Positions 25,658 through 34,900 of a stretch of 64,000 bases of DNA are shown in pieces. The position numbers were made by a program, and so were the translations under genes. The stretch's first letter is position 1, and the number at the start of each line of letters is the position of its first letter. The DNA is from JBBRHQ01 sp963781345 (GTDB lineage Bacteria; Actinomycetota; Thermoleophilia; Solirubrobacterales; 70-9). Under the pieces are notes generated by a model. The model worked only from the letters and a program-made list of their open reading frames with translations. It searched no databases and was not told the origin of the DNA. Where the stretch lies: assembly GCA_963781345.1 (NCBI GenBank), contig CAWAFQ010000014.1:682001-746000 (forward strand), written 5' to 3'.

Positions 25658-26728
25658 TTACTTGGCGAGGACCGAGGTTGATGCGGTCCCGAGCAGGTCG
25701 CCGGCTGCGAACGACGTCCCGAAGGCGCCGTTCAGCAGGCCCGCGGCCGCCGCGGTCAGCTTGACCTTGATCCCGGTGGCGCCGATGCTGCGCTTCCCCG
25801 GCTGGACCTTGAGGTTCGCCGAGGAGAGGTCGAGCGTCGCTATCGAGGCCCGGCCGGCAGGCGTCTGCGCCGTCAGGTCGGGTGTCCCGTCGATGCCGAT
25901 CACGAAATCGGTCAGATCGGCCGAGGTCGAGTGCTTGGTCAGCTTGATGCCGCCCGAGTGGCGGATCTTGCCGCCGAACGGATCGAGGCTGAGCCTGCCG
26001 CCGGTGACCGGGAAGCTGAAGCCGCCGGCTCCCAGTGTCGCGGGGCCGACCGCAGACGGGGTGACACCGGCCGTGCTCAGCGCAGACAGCGCTGCTGCTG
26101 AGGGAACCAGCTTGGTCTCCCCGGCAGCCTTGAGATTGACCGCACCCGGCTCCAGGACGGTCTTCGCGGATCCAACCGCGAGCCCGCCGCTGAACAGTGA
26201 GACACCGAACGCGTCGTTCAGCGCCGCCGCGGCCTTGCCCGTCAGCGAGACGCCGATCCCGGTCACGCGGAGGCCGAAACCGGCCGGCTTGACCTTGGCG
26301 TTCTTGGTGTCGAGCGAGAACAGCGGAATCCTGGTCCCGCCGGCCTTCCCGGTGAGCACGATCGACTTGCCCACGGTGCCACGGAAGACGAAGCTGCGCA
26401 GCGGAACCTTCACCGACCCGGCGCTGACCCGCAGACCGCCGGAGTGCCGGACCAAGACCTTGCCTGACGCCGCGTCCAGAGTGCCACCCGTGACAGGGAA
26501 GGAGACCGTCCTGCCCTTCGCGTCGGCCGGCGAGATCGGCGCAACCGAAACGCCGGCGCCGGCCAGCACATTGACCACCGCCTTCTTCAGCGTCACGCTC
26601 GTCTTGCCGCCGCTCAGCGGAACTGCCGCGGACGCCGCCGGCGCCATCGCAAACGAAGCGATCAAGGCAGCCGCTGCTAGGAGCAGGCCGCCTCTCACGG
26701 ATCGCGATGCTGTTGCCTGTGCTTTCAC
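25658..26728 (-). CDS. Secreted HtaA-like domain protein, two tandem domains
   Basis: 356 residues. I start it at the GTG (KAQATASRSVRGG) because GGAGGTG lies 6-7 nt upstream; an ATG 15 nt earlier overlaps that Shine-Dalgarno. Signal peptide (LLLAAAALIASFAMAPAASA). The mature protein is two homologous ~160-residue beta-rich repeats, each with SFPVTGG-LD/SLDPFGG, a KIRHSGGI/VLVRHSGGL motif and an ending GxGVSLT / ATGIKVKLTAAAAxxLNxAFG. This pattern resembles HtaA domains, which bind heme in Corynebacterium; the usual heme ABC transporter genes are absent nearby. Role therefore open. The 5' region has a short inverted repeat ACCCGAATACGGGT (26749-26762). Confidence 0.72.
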   Translation of the reverse strand: MKAQATASRSVRGGLLLAAAALIASFAMAPAASAAVPLSGGKTSVTLKKAVVNVLAGAGVSVAPISPADAKGRTVSFPVTGGTLDAASGKVLVRHSGGLRVSAGSVKVPLRSFVFRGTVGKSIVLTGKAGGTRIPLFSLDTKNAKVKPAGFGLRVTGIGVSLTGKAAAALNDAFGVSLFSGGLAVGSAKTVLEPGAVNLKAAGETKLVPSAAALSALSTAGVTPSAVGPATLGAGGFSFPVTGGRLSLDPFGGKIRHSGGIKLTKHSTSADLTDFVIGIDGTPDLTAQTPAGRASIATLDLSSANLKVQPGKRSIGATGIKVKLTAAAAGLLNGAFGTSFAAGDLLGTASTSVLAK

Positions 26729-26824
26729 TGAATCCACCTCCATATCGGACCCGAATACGGGTTTGACGTTTCCCGTGTCTACGAAGCGGCGCCGGGGGCC
26801 GGTTGCCAAAACCTGTGAAGGAGA

Positions 26825-28081
26825 TCAGCGGCGGGCGAAGATCGTGCCGAGCTGCTTGGCGCGAGCGCCCTCGAAGCGGAAGACGCCAAAGATCGCCGCA
26901 GTCGGATCGCCGCGGGCATCGAGGTCGAGTGGGCCCGAGGCGCCCCGGTAGTCGATCTCGCGCCCTGCCCGCAGGTCGCGGACGGCCTGCGAGATCTGCG
27001 CCGGGCCGTAACTTCGCCCCGGGGGACCGCTGACCGATCGGATGCGGGAGGCGATCTCGCGGCCGTCGGTGGAGTCCGCGGCGACGGCCGCGAGGAAGCA
27101 GAGGATGGACGCGTCGAAGACCTCCGCGTCGAAGCCGGCCTGGCCGCCCGGCGGGGCGGGGTCGGCGGCGAAGAGGCGGTCGAAGGCGCGCCCGGCGGGT
27201 CCCGGCGAGGTCGCGCCCGGGAGTGTTCCCGAGGCGCCGTCGAGCGCCGCAGCGGGGATTCCCACCCCGGTCGGGTCGCCCACCGACATCACGTCGGGCA
27301 CGAACAGCCTCGAGCTCTCGAAGCGCCCGGTCGCGAGCAGGTCCGGCGCGAGGCGGGCGAAGCTCTGGGGGAAGTCGATCACCGCGTAGGCGTCGGGGCG
27401 CCCGGCGACGATGCGCCCGGCCTCGGCGCGGTGATGCAGGAGCCCGGGGTCATAGAGGAAGGGACCGTGGACGGAGCCCCCCAGCCTTCGCCACTCGCCC
27501 CCGAGGATGCGCGCGAAGCGGCGGCCGTAGAGATCGTCGCGGCCGGCGATCGAGAGCACCCGCCCCCCGGCGCCGCCGCTCGAGCGGGCGGCGAGATGGG
27601 CGAGAGCGAGGGCCTGCAGGTCGTCGGAGGGAGCGGTTCTGAAGACGAGGCCGCTGTCGTTGATCGAGCCGAGCTCGAAACTCGAGGTCGCCGGTGAGAC
27701 CAGCGGCACACCCGCCGGGATCGTGACGTTCCCGGCGACGGCGAAGGTGGCGCTCGCGGCCCAGTCTCCGACGATGCAGCCGGCCCCCTCGTCCTCGACC
27801 ATCCGCCTCGCGAGCACCTGGGCGATCTCCTCGTTGGACTCGGTGTCGGCGCTGCGGACCCCGACGGTCGCCGCGGGCGCGCCTGCGCGGCGGGCGCTCT
27901 CACCGGCGAGCGCGGCGGACTTGCGGGCGGCGGCGCCGTAGGCGGCGAGGTCGCCGCGCAGCGGAACCAGGTTGCCGATCGTCAACCCGAAAGAGTCGCC
28001 TCCGCCGGAGCCGCCGCAGCCGGTCGCGCAGACGGCAGTGAGCATCAGCAGCGCGGCTGCTACTGGGCGGGCGCCGCCCAC
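26825..28081 (-). CDS. ABC-type solute-binding lipoprotein (Leu/Ile/Val-binding, periplasmic-binding protein type 1 fold)
   Basis: 418 residues with a lipoprotein signal peptide: a short hydrophobic stretch then VCATGCGGSG, the Cys at residue ~22 being the likely lipidation site. The mature part follows the branched-chain amino-acid receptor layout (IGNLVPLRGDLAAYG, GCIVGDWAASAT, GVPLVSPATSS, VFRTAPSDDLQA, GRDDLYGRRFA, AEVFDASILCFLAAV). No permease or ATPase genes are adjacent, so it may be an orphan receptor or sensor. It starts 3 bp after the upstream lipoprotein gene stop and is co-transcribed with it. Confidence 0.82.
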   Translation of the reverse strand: MGGARPVAAALLMLTAVCATGCGGSGGGDSFGLTIGNLVPLRGDLAAYGAAARKSAALAGESARRAGAPAATVGVRSADTESNEEIAQVLARRMVEDEGAGCIVGDWAASATFAVAGNVTIPAGVPLVSPATSSFELGSINDSGLVFRTAPSDDLQALALAHLAARSSGGAGGRVLSIAGRDDLYGRRFARILGGEWRRLGGSVHGPFLYDPGLLHHRAEAGRIVAGRPDAYAVIDFPQSFARLAPDLLATGRFESSRLFVPDVMSVGDPTGVGIPAAALDGASGTLPGATSPGPAGRAFDRLFAADPAPPGGQAGFDAEVFDASILCFLAAVAADSTDGREIASRIRSVSGPPGRSYGPAQISQAVRDLRAGREIDYRGASGPLDLDARGDPTAAIFGVFRFEGARAKQLGTIFARR

Positions 28082-28084
28082 GGA

Positions 28085-28582
28085 TCAGACGATCGGCCCG
28101 CTGGGGGCCCCGCCCCCGGCCGGGTCGGGCAGGCGACGCCACTCGGCGATCTTGCCGTCGCGGATCAGGAACTCGGTTCGGGCGAGCCCGCCGGCGCCAG
28201 AGCCACAGTCGCCTCCGGGTCGCTCGGCCAGCCTGAAGGTGGCGACGACGAAGCGGCCCTCGGGCCGCGCCCGCACCAGCTCGGCCCCACAGGGAAGGCT
28301 GCGGTTGAAGGCGACCGCGTCCGCATGCATGGCCAGGCGGATCGGCGGCGTCCCGTTCTCGACCACGCTCGGGATGGCGAAGAGGTCGGCCGCGCCGGAG
28401 ACGTCTCCGGCGCTCAGGGCCTTGACCCACTCGTCGATGACCCGGACCGACTCGTGACCGGGCGGCAGTCCGATCGTCCCCGCCGCTGTGGAACCGTCAC
28501 CGCCCCCGCAACCCGGCGCGAGGATGACCAGGCTGGCCAAGAGGCCGAGGGCTGCGCGCGACGACGTCACCCCCGGAATCAT
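28085..28582 (-). CDS. Small lipoprotein, NTF2/SnoaL-like fold
   Basis: 165 residues from ATG at MIPGVTSSRAALG. Signal peptide with lipobox VILAPGC (Cys at ~25). The mature domain (VRVIDEWVKALSAGDVSGAADLFAIPSVVENG, ADAVAFNRSLPCGAELVRA, RFVVATFRL, EFLIRDGKIAEWRRL) has the helix-then-beta pattern and ending typical of NTF2/SnoaL-like domains. Function unknown; operon with the solute-binding lipoprotein suggests a shared surface role. Confidence 0.7.
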   Translation of the reverse strand: MIPGVTSSRAALGLLASLVILAPGCGGGDGSTAAGTIGLPPGHESVRVIDEWVKALSAGDVSGAADLFAIPSVVENGTPPIRLAMHADAVAFNRSLPCGAELVRARPEGRFVVATFRLAERPGGDCGSGAGGLARTEFLIRDGKIAEWRRLPDPAGGGAPSGPIV

Positions 28583-28616
28583 CCCACGAGCCAGGCAGCA
28601 GCCGCTCGGGTCAGGG

Positions 28617-28645
28617 TTGACTCGGCGGGTGAGCCGGATTAGGGT
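28617..28645 (+). promoter_or_regulatory. Promoter of the beta-helix gene
   Basis: TTGACT (28617-28622), 17-bp spacer, TAGGGT (28640-28645); the proposed GTG start is 12 nt further on, so the transcript has little or no leader. Confidence 0.6.
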
Positions 28646-28657
28646 CGTCGATGCGCT

Positions 28658-30335
28658 GTGAGCCCGGCGGTGGCGACCGCCGGGCGCGGCACGAGCCGAA
28701 GGTCGAGATTGAGCGGAGACGCCCCCACCCAACCGAGCCGCAACCGCCACAGGGCCGGCGGCCGGCTGCTTGCCGGCGCGCTCGTGGCAATCGCCGCCCT
28801 GGCGCTGGCCGTTCCCGCCGGCGCTCGCGTTCACGTGCTCAGGGTCGGCACCTTTCACGGTAGGGAGGGCGGCTTCTCGACGATCCAGGCGGCCGTCGAC
28901 GCGGCCAAGCCGCACGACTGGATCCTTGTTGCGCCCGGGGACTATCACGAGCACGGGGACCGCGTCCACCGGCCCGGCGCCGGCGGAGACAACCCGCCAC
29001 CCTCGGGCGTGCTGGTCCGGACACCGCGGATCCACATACGCGGCATGAGCCGCAACCAGGTGGTCGTAGACGGGACGAAGCCGGGCGGCGGGGGCGAGTG
29101 CAGCGACAAGGCAGGTCGCCAGGACTTCGGCCTGGGCAGCGCCGGCGGGCCGCTCGGCCGCAACGGCATCGTCGTCTACAAGGTCAACGGGGTGTCGATC
29201 GACAACCTCACCGTCTGCAACTTCCTCGCGGGCGCGCGGCAACAGCGGCAACGAGATCTGGTGGAACGGCGGCGACGGCACCGGGCTGATCGGCATGGGC
29301 GCGTTCAAGGGCACCTACCTGACCGCGACCTCGACCTTCTACGATGGCGAGGAGACCGCCGCCGCCTACGGAATCTTCTCGAGCAACTCGCGCGGCCCGG
29401 CGTCTGTGGAACCAGACCTACGCGAGCAATTTCAACGACTCCGACTACTACATCGGCGCCTGCCGCAGGTCTGCAACCAGGTCATGGACCACGCATGGGC
29501 GCAGTACAGCGTGCTCGGCTACTCGGGGACCAACGCCGGCGGGAAGCTGATCGTCAAGAACTCGGAGTTCGACCACAACCGCGACGGCTTCGACACCAAC
29601 AGCCAGAACAACGACGACGCCCCCTCGCCGCAGGACGGCAGCTGCCCCAACGGAGGAGTCGGCCCGATCACCCACACCAACTCCTGCTGGGTGTTCATGA
29701 ACAATTACGTCCACGACAACAACAACCCGAACGTCCCGGCATCCGGAAGCGCGGCCGCTGCGCCCGTCGGCACGGGAATGACGATCTCCGGCGGGCGATT
29801 CGACACGGTGATGAACAACCGCTTCGTCCACAACGGCGCCTGGGGCGTCCTCTTCCTCCCCTATCCCGACAGCGAGACGCCGCCGCCGATCTCGAACTGC
29901 GACGGTGGGTCCGATGTCGGCCCACCCTTCGGCTGCCTATATGACGATTGGGGCAACACGCTTGCCAATAACACCTTCTCTAAGAACGGCTTCTTCGGCA
30001 ACGACACCAACAGCGACTTCGGCCAGATCACGTTCTTTGACGGCAACCCGATCAACTGCTATTACGGCAACAAGGCGCCCGATGGGAGCACTCCCGGCAA
30101 CCTGCAGCAGACGAACGGCACCTGCGGCCAGATCGGCACCGCCGACATCAACCCGCCACTGCTGGACCAGATCATCTGCAATACCGGACTGCTCGGTGGC
30201 GCCTGCCCGCCGGGGTCCAGCTATCCGCGGCGCACGAAGGTCGTCATGCACGCGCTGCCGACGAAACATCTGCCGACGATGTCGCACCCGTGCGGCGGGG
30301 TTCCGGCAAACCCCTGGTGCCCGGGTAAGCGCTGA
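28658..30335 (+). CDS. Secreted right-handed parallel beta-helix protein (three frameshifts)
   Basis: About 555 residues once frames are joined. Hydrophobic signal segment (LLAGALVAIAALALAVPAGARV), then a pectate-lyase-like start (GGFSTIQAAVDAAKPHDWILVAPGDYHE, IHIRGMSRNQVVVDG), coils rich in N and V (GIVVYKVNGVSIDNLTVCNF; IVKNSEFDHNRDGFDTNSQN; WVFMNNYVHDNNNPN; MNNRFVHNGAWGVLF; LANNTFSKNGFFGN) and a Cys-containing tail. Frame changes near 29238, 29398 and 29465, all with conserved sequence on both sides, suggest sequence errors. Probably a cell-surface carbohydrate-binding or lyase protein; catalytic residues not assigned. Exact start uncertain (GTG chosen). Confidence 0.72.
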
Positions 30336-30427
30336 GCGCGGCCGCAAGCCCCGGATGCCCGGGCGTCGCCGAGCCCCAGCCGCCGGGGGCTTGACTATTG
30401 CGCCCTCTTATACGAACATATGTTCGT
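30336..30427 (+). promoter_or_regulatory. imuB promoter region with LexA (SOS) box
   Basis: A perfect 18-bp palindrome TACGAACATATGTTCGTA occupies 30411-30428, matching the actinobacterial LexA operator GAAC-N4-GTTC; its last base is the A of the imuB ATG. A TTGACT (30391-30396) could be the -35, placing the -10 inside the operator and the transcript start at or next to the ATG. Repression by LexA would thus block initiation directly. Confidence 0.85.
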
Positions 30428-31669
30428 ATGGAGGTCATCTGCGCACTGGTCCCCCGTTTCACCCTGATCGCCGCCGCCGGGGACCGCCGCGAGCTGCTGC
30501 GCGAGCCCGCCGCGCTGGCCCCCGAGCCGGGCGCAAAGCAGGCGCTGGGCGAGGTCTCGGGGGCCGCCGAGGCGCACGGGGTGCGCGCCGGCATGGCGCT
30601 GGGGGAGGCGCTATCGCGCTGCCCCTCGCTGGTGCTGGTCCCCCCCGATCCCGGCTTCGCGGCGGAGACCTGGGAGGGCGCCCTGCGCCGGCTCGAGGGA
30701 ATCGGCGCCGGGGTCGAATCCGAGCGCGCCGGCGAGGTGTTCCTGCGCGCCGACGGGCTGAGGGGAATCCACAGCGGCCTCCAGGGCACCCTTGCGGCGA
30801 CCCGGAGGGCGGTCTCGATGCCGGTCCGGGTGGCGGCAGCCCCGACCCGTTTCGCCGCCTACGCGGCGGCGCTGAGAGCCCGCGGGCGCCGCCGCGGCGC
30901 CGGGCGCACTGGCGCGCCTTCCCAGCGTCGCGAGCCGGTCGTCTCCGCCGCCGGCCTGACCGAGTTCCTCTCCCCTCTTTCGATCTCGATCCTCGCCACC
31001 CGGCTGGGGCCCGACGAGCTTGCCGGGCGGCGCCTGGTCGCGACGCTAGAGCGGCTCGGGCTCGACGACCTCGGAGCCCTTGCGGCGCTGCGCCCCGCCG
31101 AGGTCGCCGACCGCTTCGGCCCGATCGGCCTGCGGGCGTTGGCGCTGGCCCGCGGCGGCGACGACCCGCCCCATCCCCGCGGCCCACACGAGGCGCTTGC
31201 CGAGGCGCTGGAGCTGCCGGAGGCGACCGCGGGGGAGCAGCTCGAGCGGGCGCTGGGCCTGCTCGTGGACCGGCTGCTCGCCTCGCCGCTGCGACGATCG
31301 AGGACGGTGCGCTCGCTGCGCCTCGGGGCGCAGATGGCCGCCGGGGGAAGCTGGAGCGCGGAGGCGGCGCTGCGCAGTCCGAGCGCCTCGGCGGAGGTGC
31401 TGCGGCTGGCGCTTGCGCCGAAGCTCGGCGAGCTGCCCGGACCGGTGGCGGCGCTAACCCTGAGCGCGCCGGCACTCGGCCCCGTGGCGACGAGCCAGCT
31501 CGAGCTCTCGCGACGCTCGCGCGAGCAAAGGCGCCAACGCCTCGGCGAAGCGGTGAGGCAGGTGCGCGCCACCGCCGGTGCCGGGGCGCTGCTGAAGGTG
31601 CTCGAGGTCGACGGCTCCTCGCGGGTGCCGGAGCGGTGGACGATGCTCACCCCCTTCCCGGACTCGTGA
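30428..31669 (+). CDS. imuB: ImuB-type Y-family polymerase homologue (catalytically inactive)
   Basis: Accessory factor of the SOS mutasome that links DnaE2 to the beta clamp. 413 residues from the ATG that touches the LexA box. Y-family little-finger and palm remnants: GVRAGMALGEALSRCPSL, PVRVAAAPTRFAAYAAAL, LDDLGALAALRPAEVADRFG, RLLASPLRRSRTVRSLRL. The palm motif is GEVFLRADGL where active enzymes have an SxDE acidic pair, so polymerase activity is not expected, as in other ImuB proteins. Followed by a small gene and dnaE2; a separate ImuA' is not present in this cassette. Confidence 0.87.
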   Translation: MEVICALVPRFTLIAAAGDRRELLREPAALAPEPGAKQALGEVSGAAEAHGVRAGMALGEALSRCPSLVLVPPDPGFAAETWEGALRRLEGIGAGVESERAGEVFLRADGLRGIHSGLQGTLAATRRAVSMPVRVAAAPTRFAAYAAALRARGRRRGAGRTGAPSQRREPVVSAAGLTEFLSPLSISILATRLGPDELAGRRLVATLERLGLDDLGALAALRPAEVADRFGPIGLRALALARGGDDPPHPRGPHEALAEALELPEATAGEQLERALGLLVDRLLASPLRRSRTVRSLRLGAQMAAGGSWSAEAALRSPSASAEVLRLALAPKLGELPGPVAALTLSAPALGPVATSQLELSRRSREQRRQRLGEAVRQVRATAGAGALLKVLEVDGSSRVPERWTMLTPFPDS

Positions 31670-31673
31670 GGCC

Positions 31674-31922
31674 GTGAACCCCCCGGCGAGGCGGCTGTAC
31701 GAGCCGAGGAGGGTCTCGGTGCAAACCGGCCCCGGCGGCGTCCCGGTCGAGGTCGGGGGCGTCGCGGTCTCCTCGGTCCGTGAGGAGTGGGTCGTCGAGG
31801 ACCGCTGGTGGACGCCGCGCCCGCTGCGGCGCCACTACTTCGAGCTCGTCGGAGCCGACGGTCGCGACACGGTCGTCTTCCGCTCGCGGCTGAGCGGTCG
31901 CTGGTACCTGCAGCGCGCCTGA
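31674..31922 (+). CDS. Small protein of the mutasome cassette (DUF6504-like)
   Basis: 82 residues from GTG (NPPARRLYEPRRVSV), 4 bp after imuB. Compact beta-rich sequence with VSSVREEWVVEDRWW, RRHYFELV and RLSGRWYLQRA. In Actinobacteria a short protein of this look often sits between imuB and dnaE2. Biochemical role unknown; the Trp/Arg-rich surface would suit nucleic acid or protein binding. Confidence 0.75.
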   Translation: MNPPARRLYEPRRVSVQTGPGGVPVEVGGVAVSSVREEWVVEDRWWTPRPLRRHYFELVGADGRDTVVFRSRLSGRWYLQRA

Positions 31923-31953
31923 TGGGCTCCCCCCTCCCTCCCGAGGCCACCTG

Positions 31954-34900
31954 ATGGCCACCTTCCCCTCTCCCCCGCTCGTCACCGAGCCACGGCCCTC
32001 GATCCCGCCGGCACGGCCCGGCCGCCGTCCCGGCGTCGGTGGCGCCGCACCCTATGTCGAGCTCCACTGCCACTCGGCCTTCTCCTTCCTCGACGGCGCC
32101 TCGGCGCCGTCGGAGCTCGCCGCCGCCGCCGCCCACCTCGGCTACCCGGCGCTGGCGCTGACCGACCACGACGGGATCTGGGGCTCGATGGAGTTCGCCC
32201 ACGCCTGCGAGGGGCTGGGAGTGCGGCCGATCACCGGCGCCGAGGTCACCGTCTCGGTTCCGGCGGCAGGCGAGTGCCACCTAACCCTCCTGGTCGAGAG
32301 CGCCGCGGGCTACCGGAACCTCTGCCGGCTGCTGACCGAGGCACACGCTCACACCCGCGACGGCGCACAGAGGGCCGCGGAGCAGCCGAGGGTCGAGCTG
32401 GAGCGGGTCGAGGATCTCTCCCAGGGCCTCGTCTGCCTCTCGGGGTGCGCCGGGGAGGGAGCCGTCGCCGGGGCCTGGGAGCGCGGCCACCCGGGGCGGG
32501 CGCAGGCCCTGGCGCGAAGGCTGGTGGCGGCCTTTGGCCGCGAGCGCTTCAGGATCGAGCTGCAGCGCCCCTACTGGCGCCACGACCGCGCCCGCAACCG
32601 CTGGCTGGAGGGGCTCGCGGAGCGGCTGGGGGTGCCATCTGTCGCGACCGGGAACGTCCACTCGCACGAGCGCTCCCGCCACCGGCTCCAGGATGCGCTG
32701 GTGGCGGTGCGTCTGGGGACGACGCTGGAGGGCTCCGAGGCGGCGCGGCGGGGCAACTCGAGCTCGGTGATGGTCTCCCCGGAGGCGATGGCGGCGCGCT
32801 TCGCCGCCCATCCCGAGGCGGTCGCCGAGACGGTCCGCCTCGCCGAGCGCCTGCGCTTCGACCTCACCCGTGAGCTCGGCTACCGCTATCCCGGTGCCGA
32901 GGACCCGGGGGCCGAGGGCAGGCTGGCGACACTCTGCCGCGTAGCGCTCGAGGAGCGCTACGCCGGCACCGGCGAGCGCCCCGAGGCGGGCCGCCGGCTC
33001 GAGGAGGAGTTGGCGATCATCCGCCACCTCGGCCTCTCCGGGTTCTTCCTCCTGCACCGCGACCTGCTCGAGCTGGCGCGGGAGGTCGCGATCGAGGTCC
33101 GCGGCGCCGGGTCGGCGCGGGCGGTCCTGCCGCCGGGGAGAGGTCGCGGCTCCAGCGTCAGCTCGATCGTCTGCTATCTGACCGGGCTCTCACACGTCGA
33201 CCCGGTCAAGGCCGGGCTCTTCACCGGGCGCTTCCTCAACGATGAGGTGACGGCGGTGCCCGACATCGACCTCGACTTCCCCCGCGATATCCGCGAGAAG
33301 CTGATCCCGAGGGTGCACGAGCGCTACGGGACCGACCGCTCGGCGCTGGTGGCCGCCTTCCCGACCTACCGCTCGCGGGGGGCCGTCCGCGACCTCGGCA
33401 AGGCGCTGGGGCTGCCCGCGGGGGAGATCGAGCGGGCGGCGCGGATGGTCGACTTCCACGGCGGCCCGGAGGAGATCGGGCGCGACATCGCCTCGGCGGT
33501 TGGCGAGCGGCGCGCTCGCTCGGTTCGCTGGCGCCACCTGGTCGGCCTCTGCGCGGAGGCCCTCGGCCTGCCTCGCCACGCCTCCCAGCATCCCGGAGGA
33601 ATGGTGATCTCGACCCGCCCGCTGGTCGAGATCTGCCCGCTGGTGCCGGCGGCGATGCGCGGGCGCCAGATCGCCCAGTGGGACAAGGACTCCTGCGCCG
33701 ACGCCGGCTTCCTCAAGATCGACCTGCTGGGGCTGGGGATGCTCTCGGCGGTCGAGCGCTGCGTCGAGGAGATCGGGCGGATCAGAGGCGAGCGCCTCGA
33801 CCTCTCGCGGATTCCGCTCGACGATCCCGAGACCTTCGAGTCGATCCGCCGCGCCGAGACCACCGGCGTCTTCCAGATCGAGAGCCGCGCCCAGATGCAG
33901 ATGCTCCCGCGGACCCTGCCCCGCAACCTCGACGACATCACGGTGCAGGTGGCCCTGGTCCGCCCCGGGCCGATCCAGGGCGGCGCCATCCACCCCTACA
34001 TCGAGCGCCGCCGGATGCTGCGCGAGGACCCCTCCTACGAGATTCCCTACGACCATCCATCGCTCGAGCCGGTGCTGCGCGACACACTCGGCGCGATCGT
34101 CTTCCAGGAGCAGGTGATCGAGGTCGCGATGGCGCTGGCGGGCTTCGGCTCCGGTGAGGCCGAGGGGCTGCGCCGGGCGATGAGCCGCAAGCGCTCCGAG
34201 ACAGCCCTGCGGGCCTACCGGGAGCGCTTCGTCGACGGCGCCGTTGAGCGCGGCGTCTCGAGGCCGATCGCGGAGAAGGTCTTCCGCCAGATCCAGGGGT
34301 TTTCCGGATTCGGATTCCCCAAAGCGCACTCCGTCGCCTTCGGCCTCTTGGCTTACCAGTCAGCCTGGCTGCGGGTCCACCACGGCCCCGAGTTCCTCGC
34401 CTCGCTGCTGAACGAGCAGCCGATGGGCTTCTACCCGCCGGACGCGCTTGTCCACGAGGCGCAGCGGCGCGGGATTCCCGTCCTGCCTGTCGACGTCAAC
34501 AGGAGCCATGTCCTCTGTCGGGCGGAGACCGTTATGGGCGGCCGCCGGTCATCACCCTCACTCGCACCCCCGCAGGAGAGTGAGGAGGTCTCCGCGGACG
34601 GTGATGGGCGGGGGTGCGCAAAACGTTCGGGCGACGACCGGCACCCGCCCATGACGCTCGGCGTCCGGATAGGGCTTGGGTATGTCAAAGGCATCAGGGA
34701 GGACGAGATGGCCGCGCTGGTCGCGGAGCGGGAGCTGCGGGGTGTGTATGGAGGCGTTGCAGACCTCGCTTCGAGAAGCGGAGCGTCCGGGGATGGGTTG
34801 GAGCGGTTGGCCTGGGCGGGGGCCATGGATTCGTTGGCCAAGGCAACCGAGCAGGATGCGGGCGCAGGTGAAAGGCTCGAAACCACTGAGCCGGGGATCG

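Noticed and set aside
27000..28081. Complete branched-chain amino-acid ABC transporter locus
   Set aside because: Only the binding lipoprotein is present; no permease or ATP-binding genes on either side.
30428..31669. Active DNA polymerase IV/V
   Set aside because: The acidic palm pair is missing and the neighbours are the mutasome genes; ImuB is the better call.
34534..34652. Intein or group II intron fragment in dnaE2
   Set aside because: Far too short, no splicing motifs (no initial Cys/Ser block, no terminal HN), and it lies outside the conserved catalytic sites where inteins insert.
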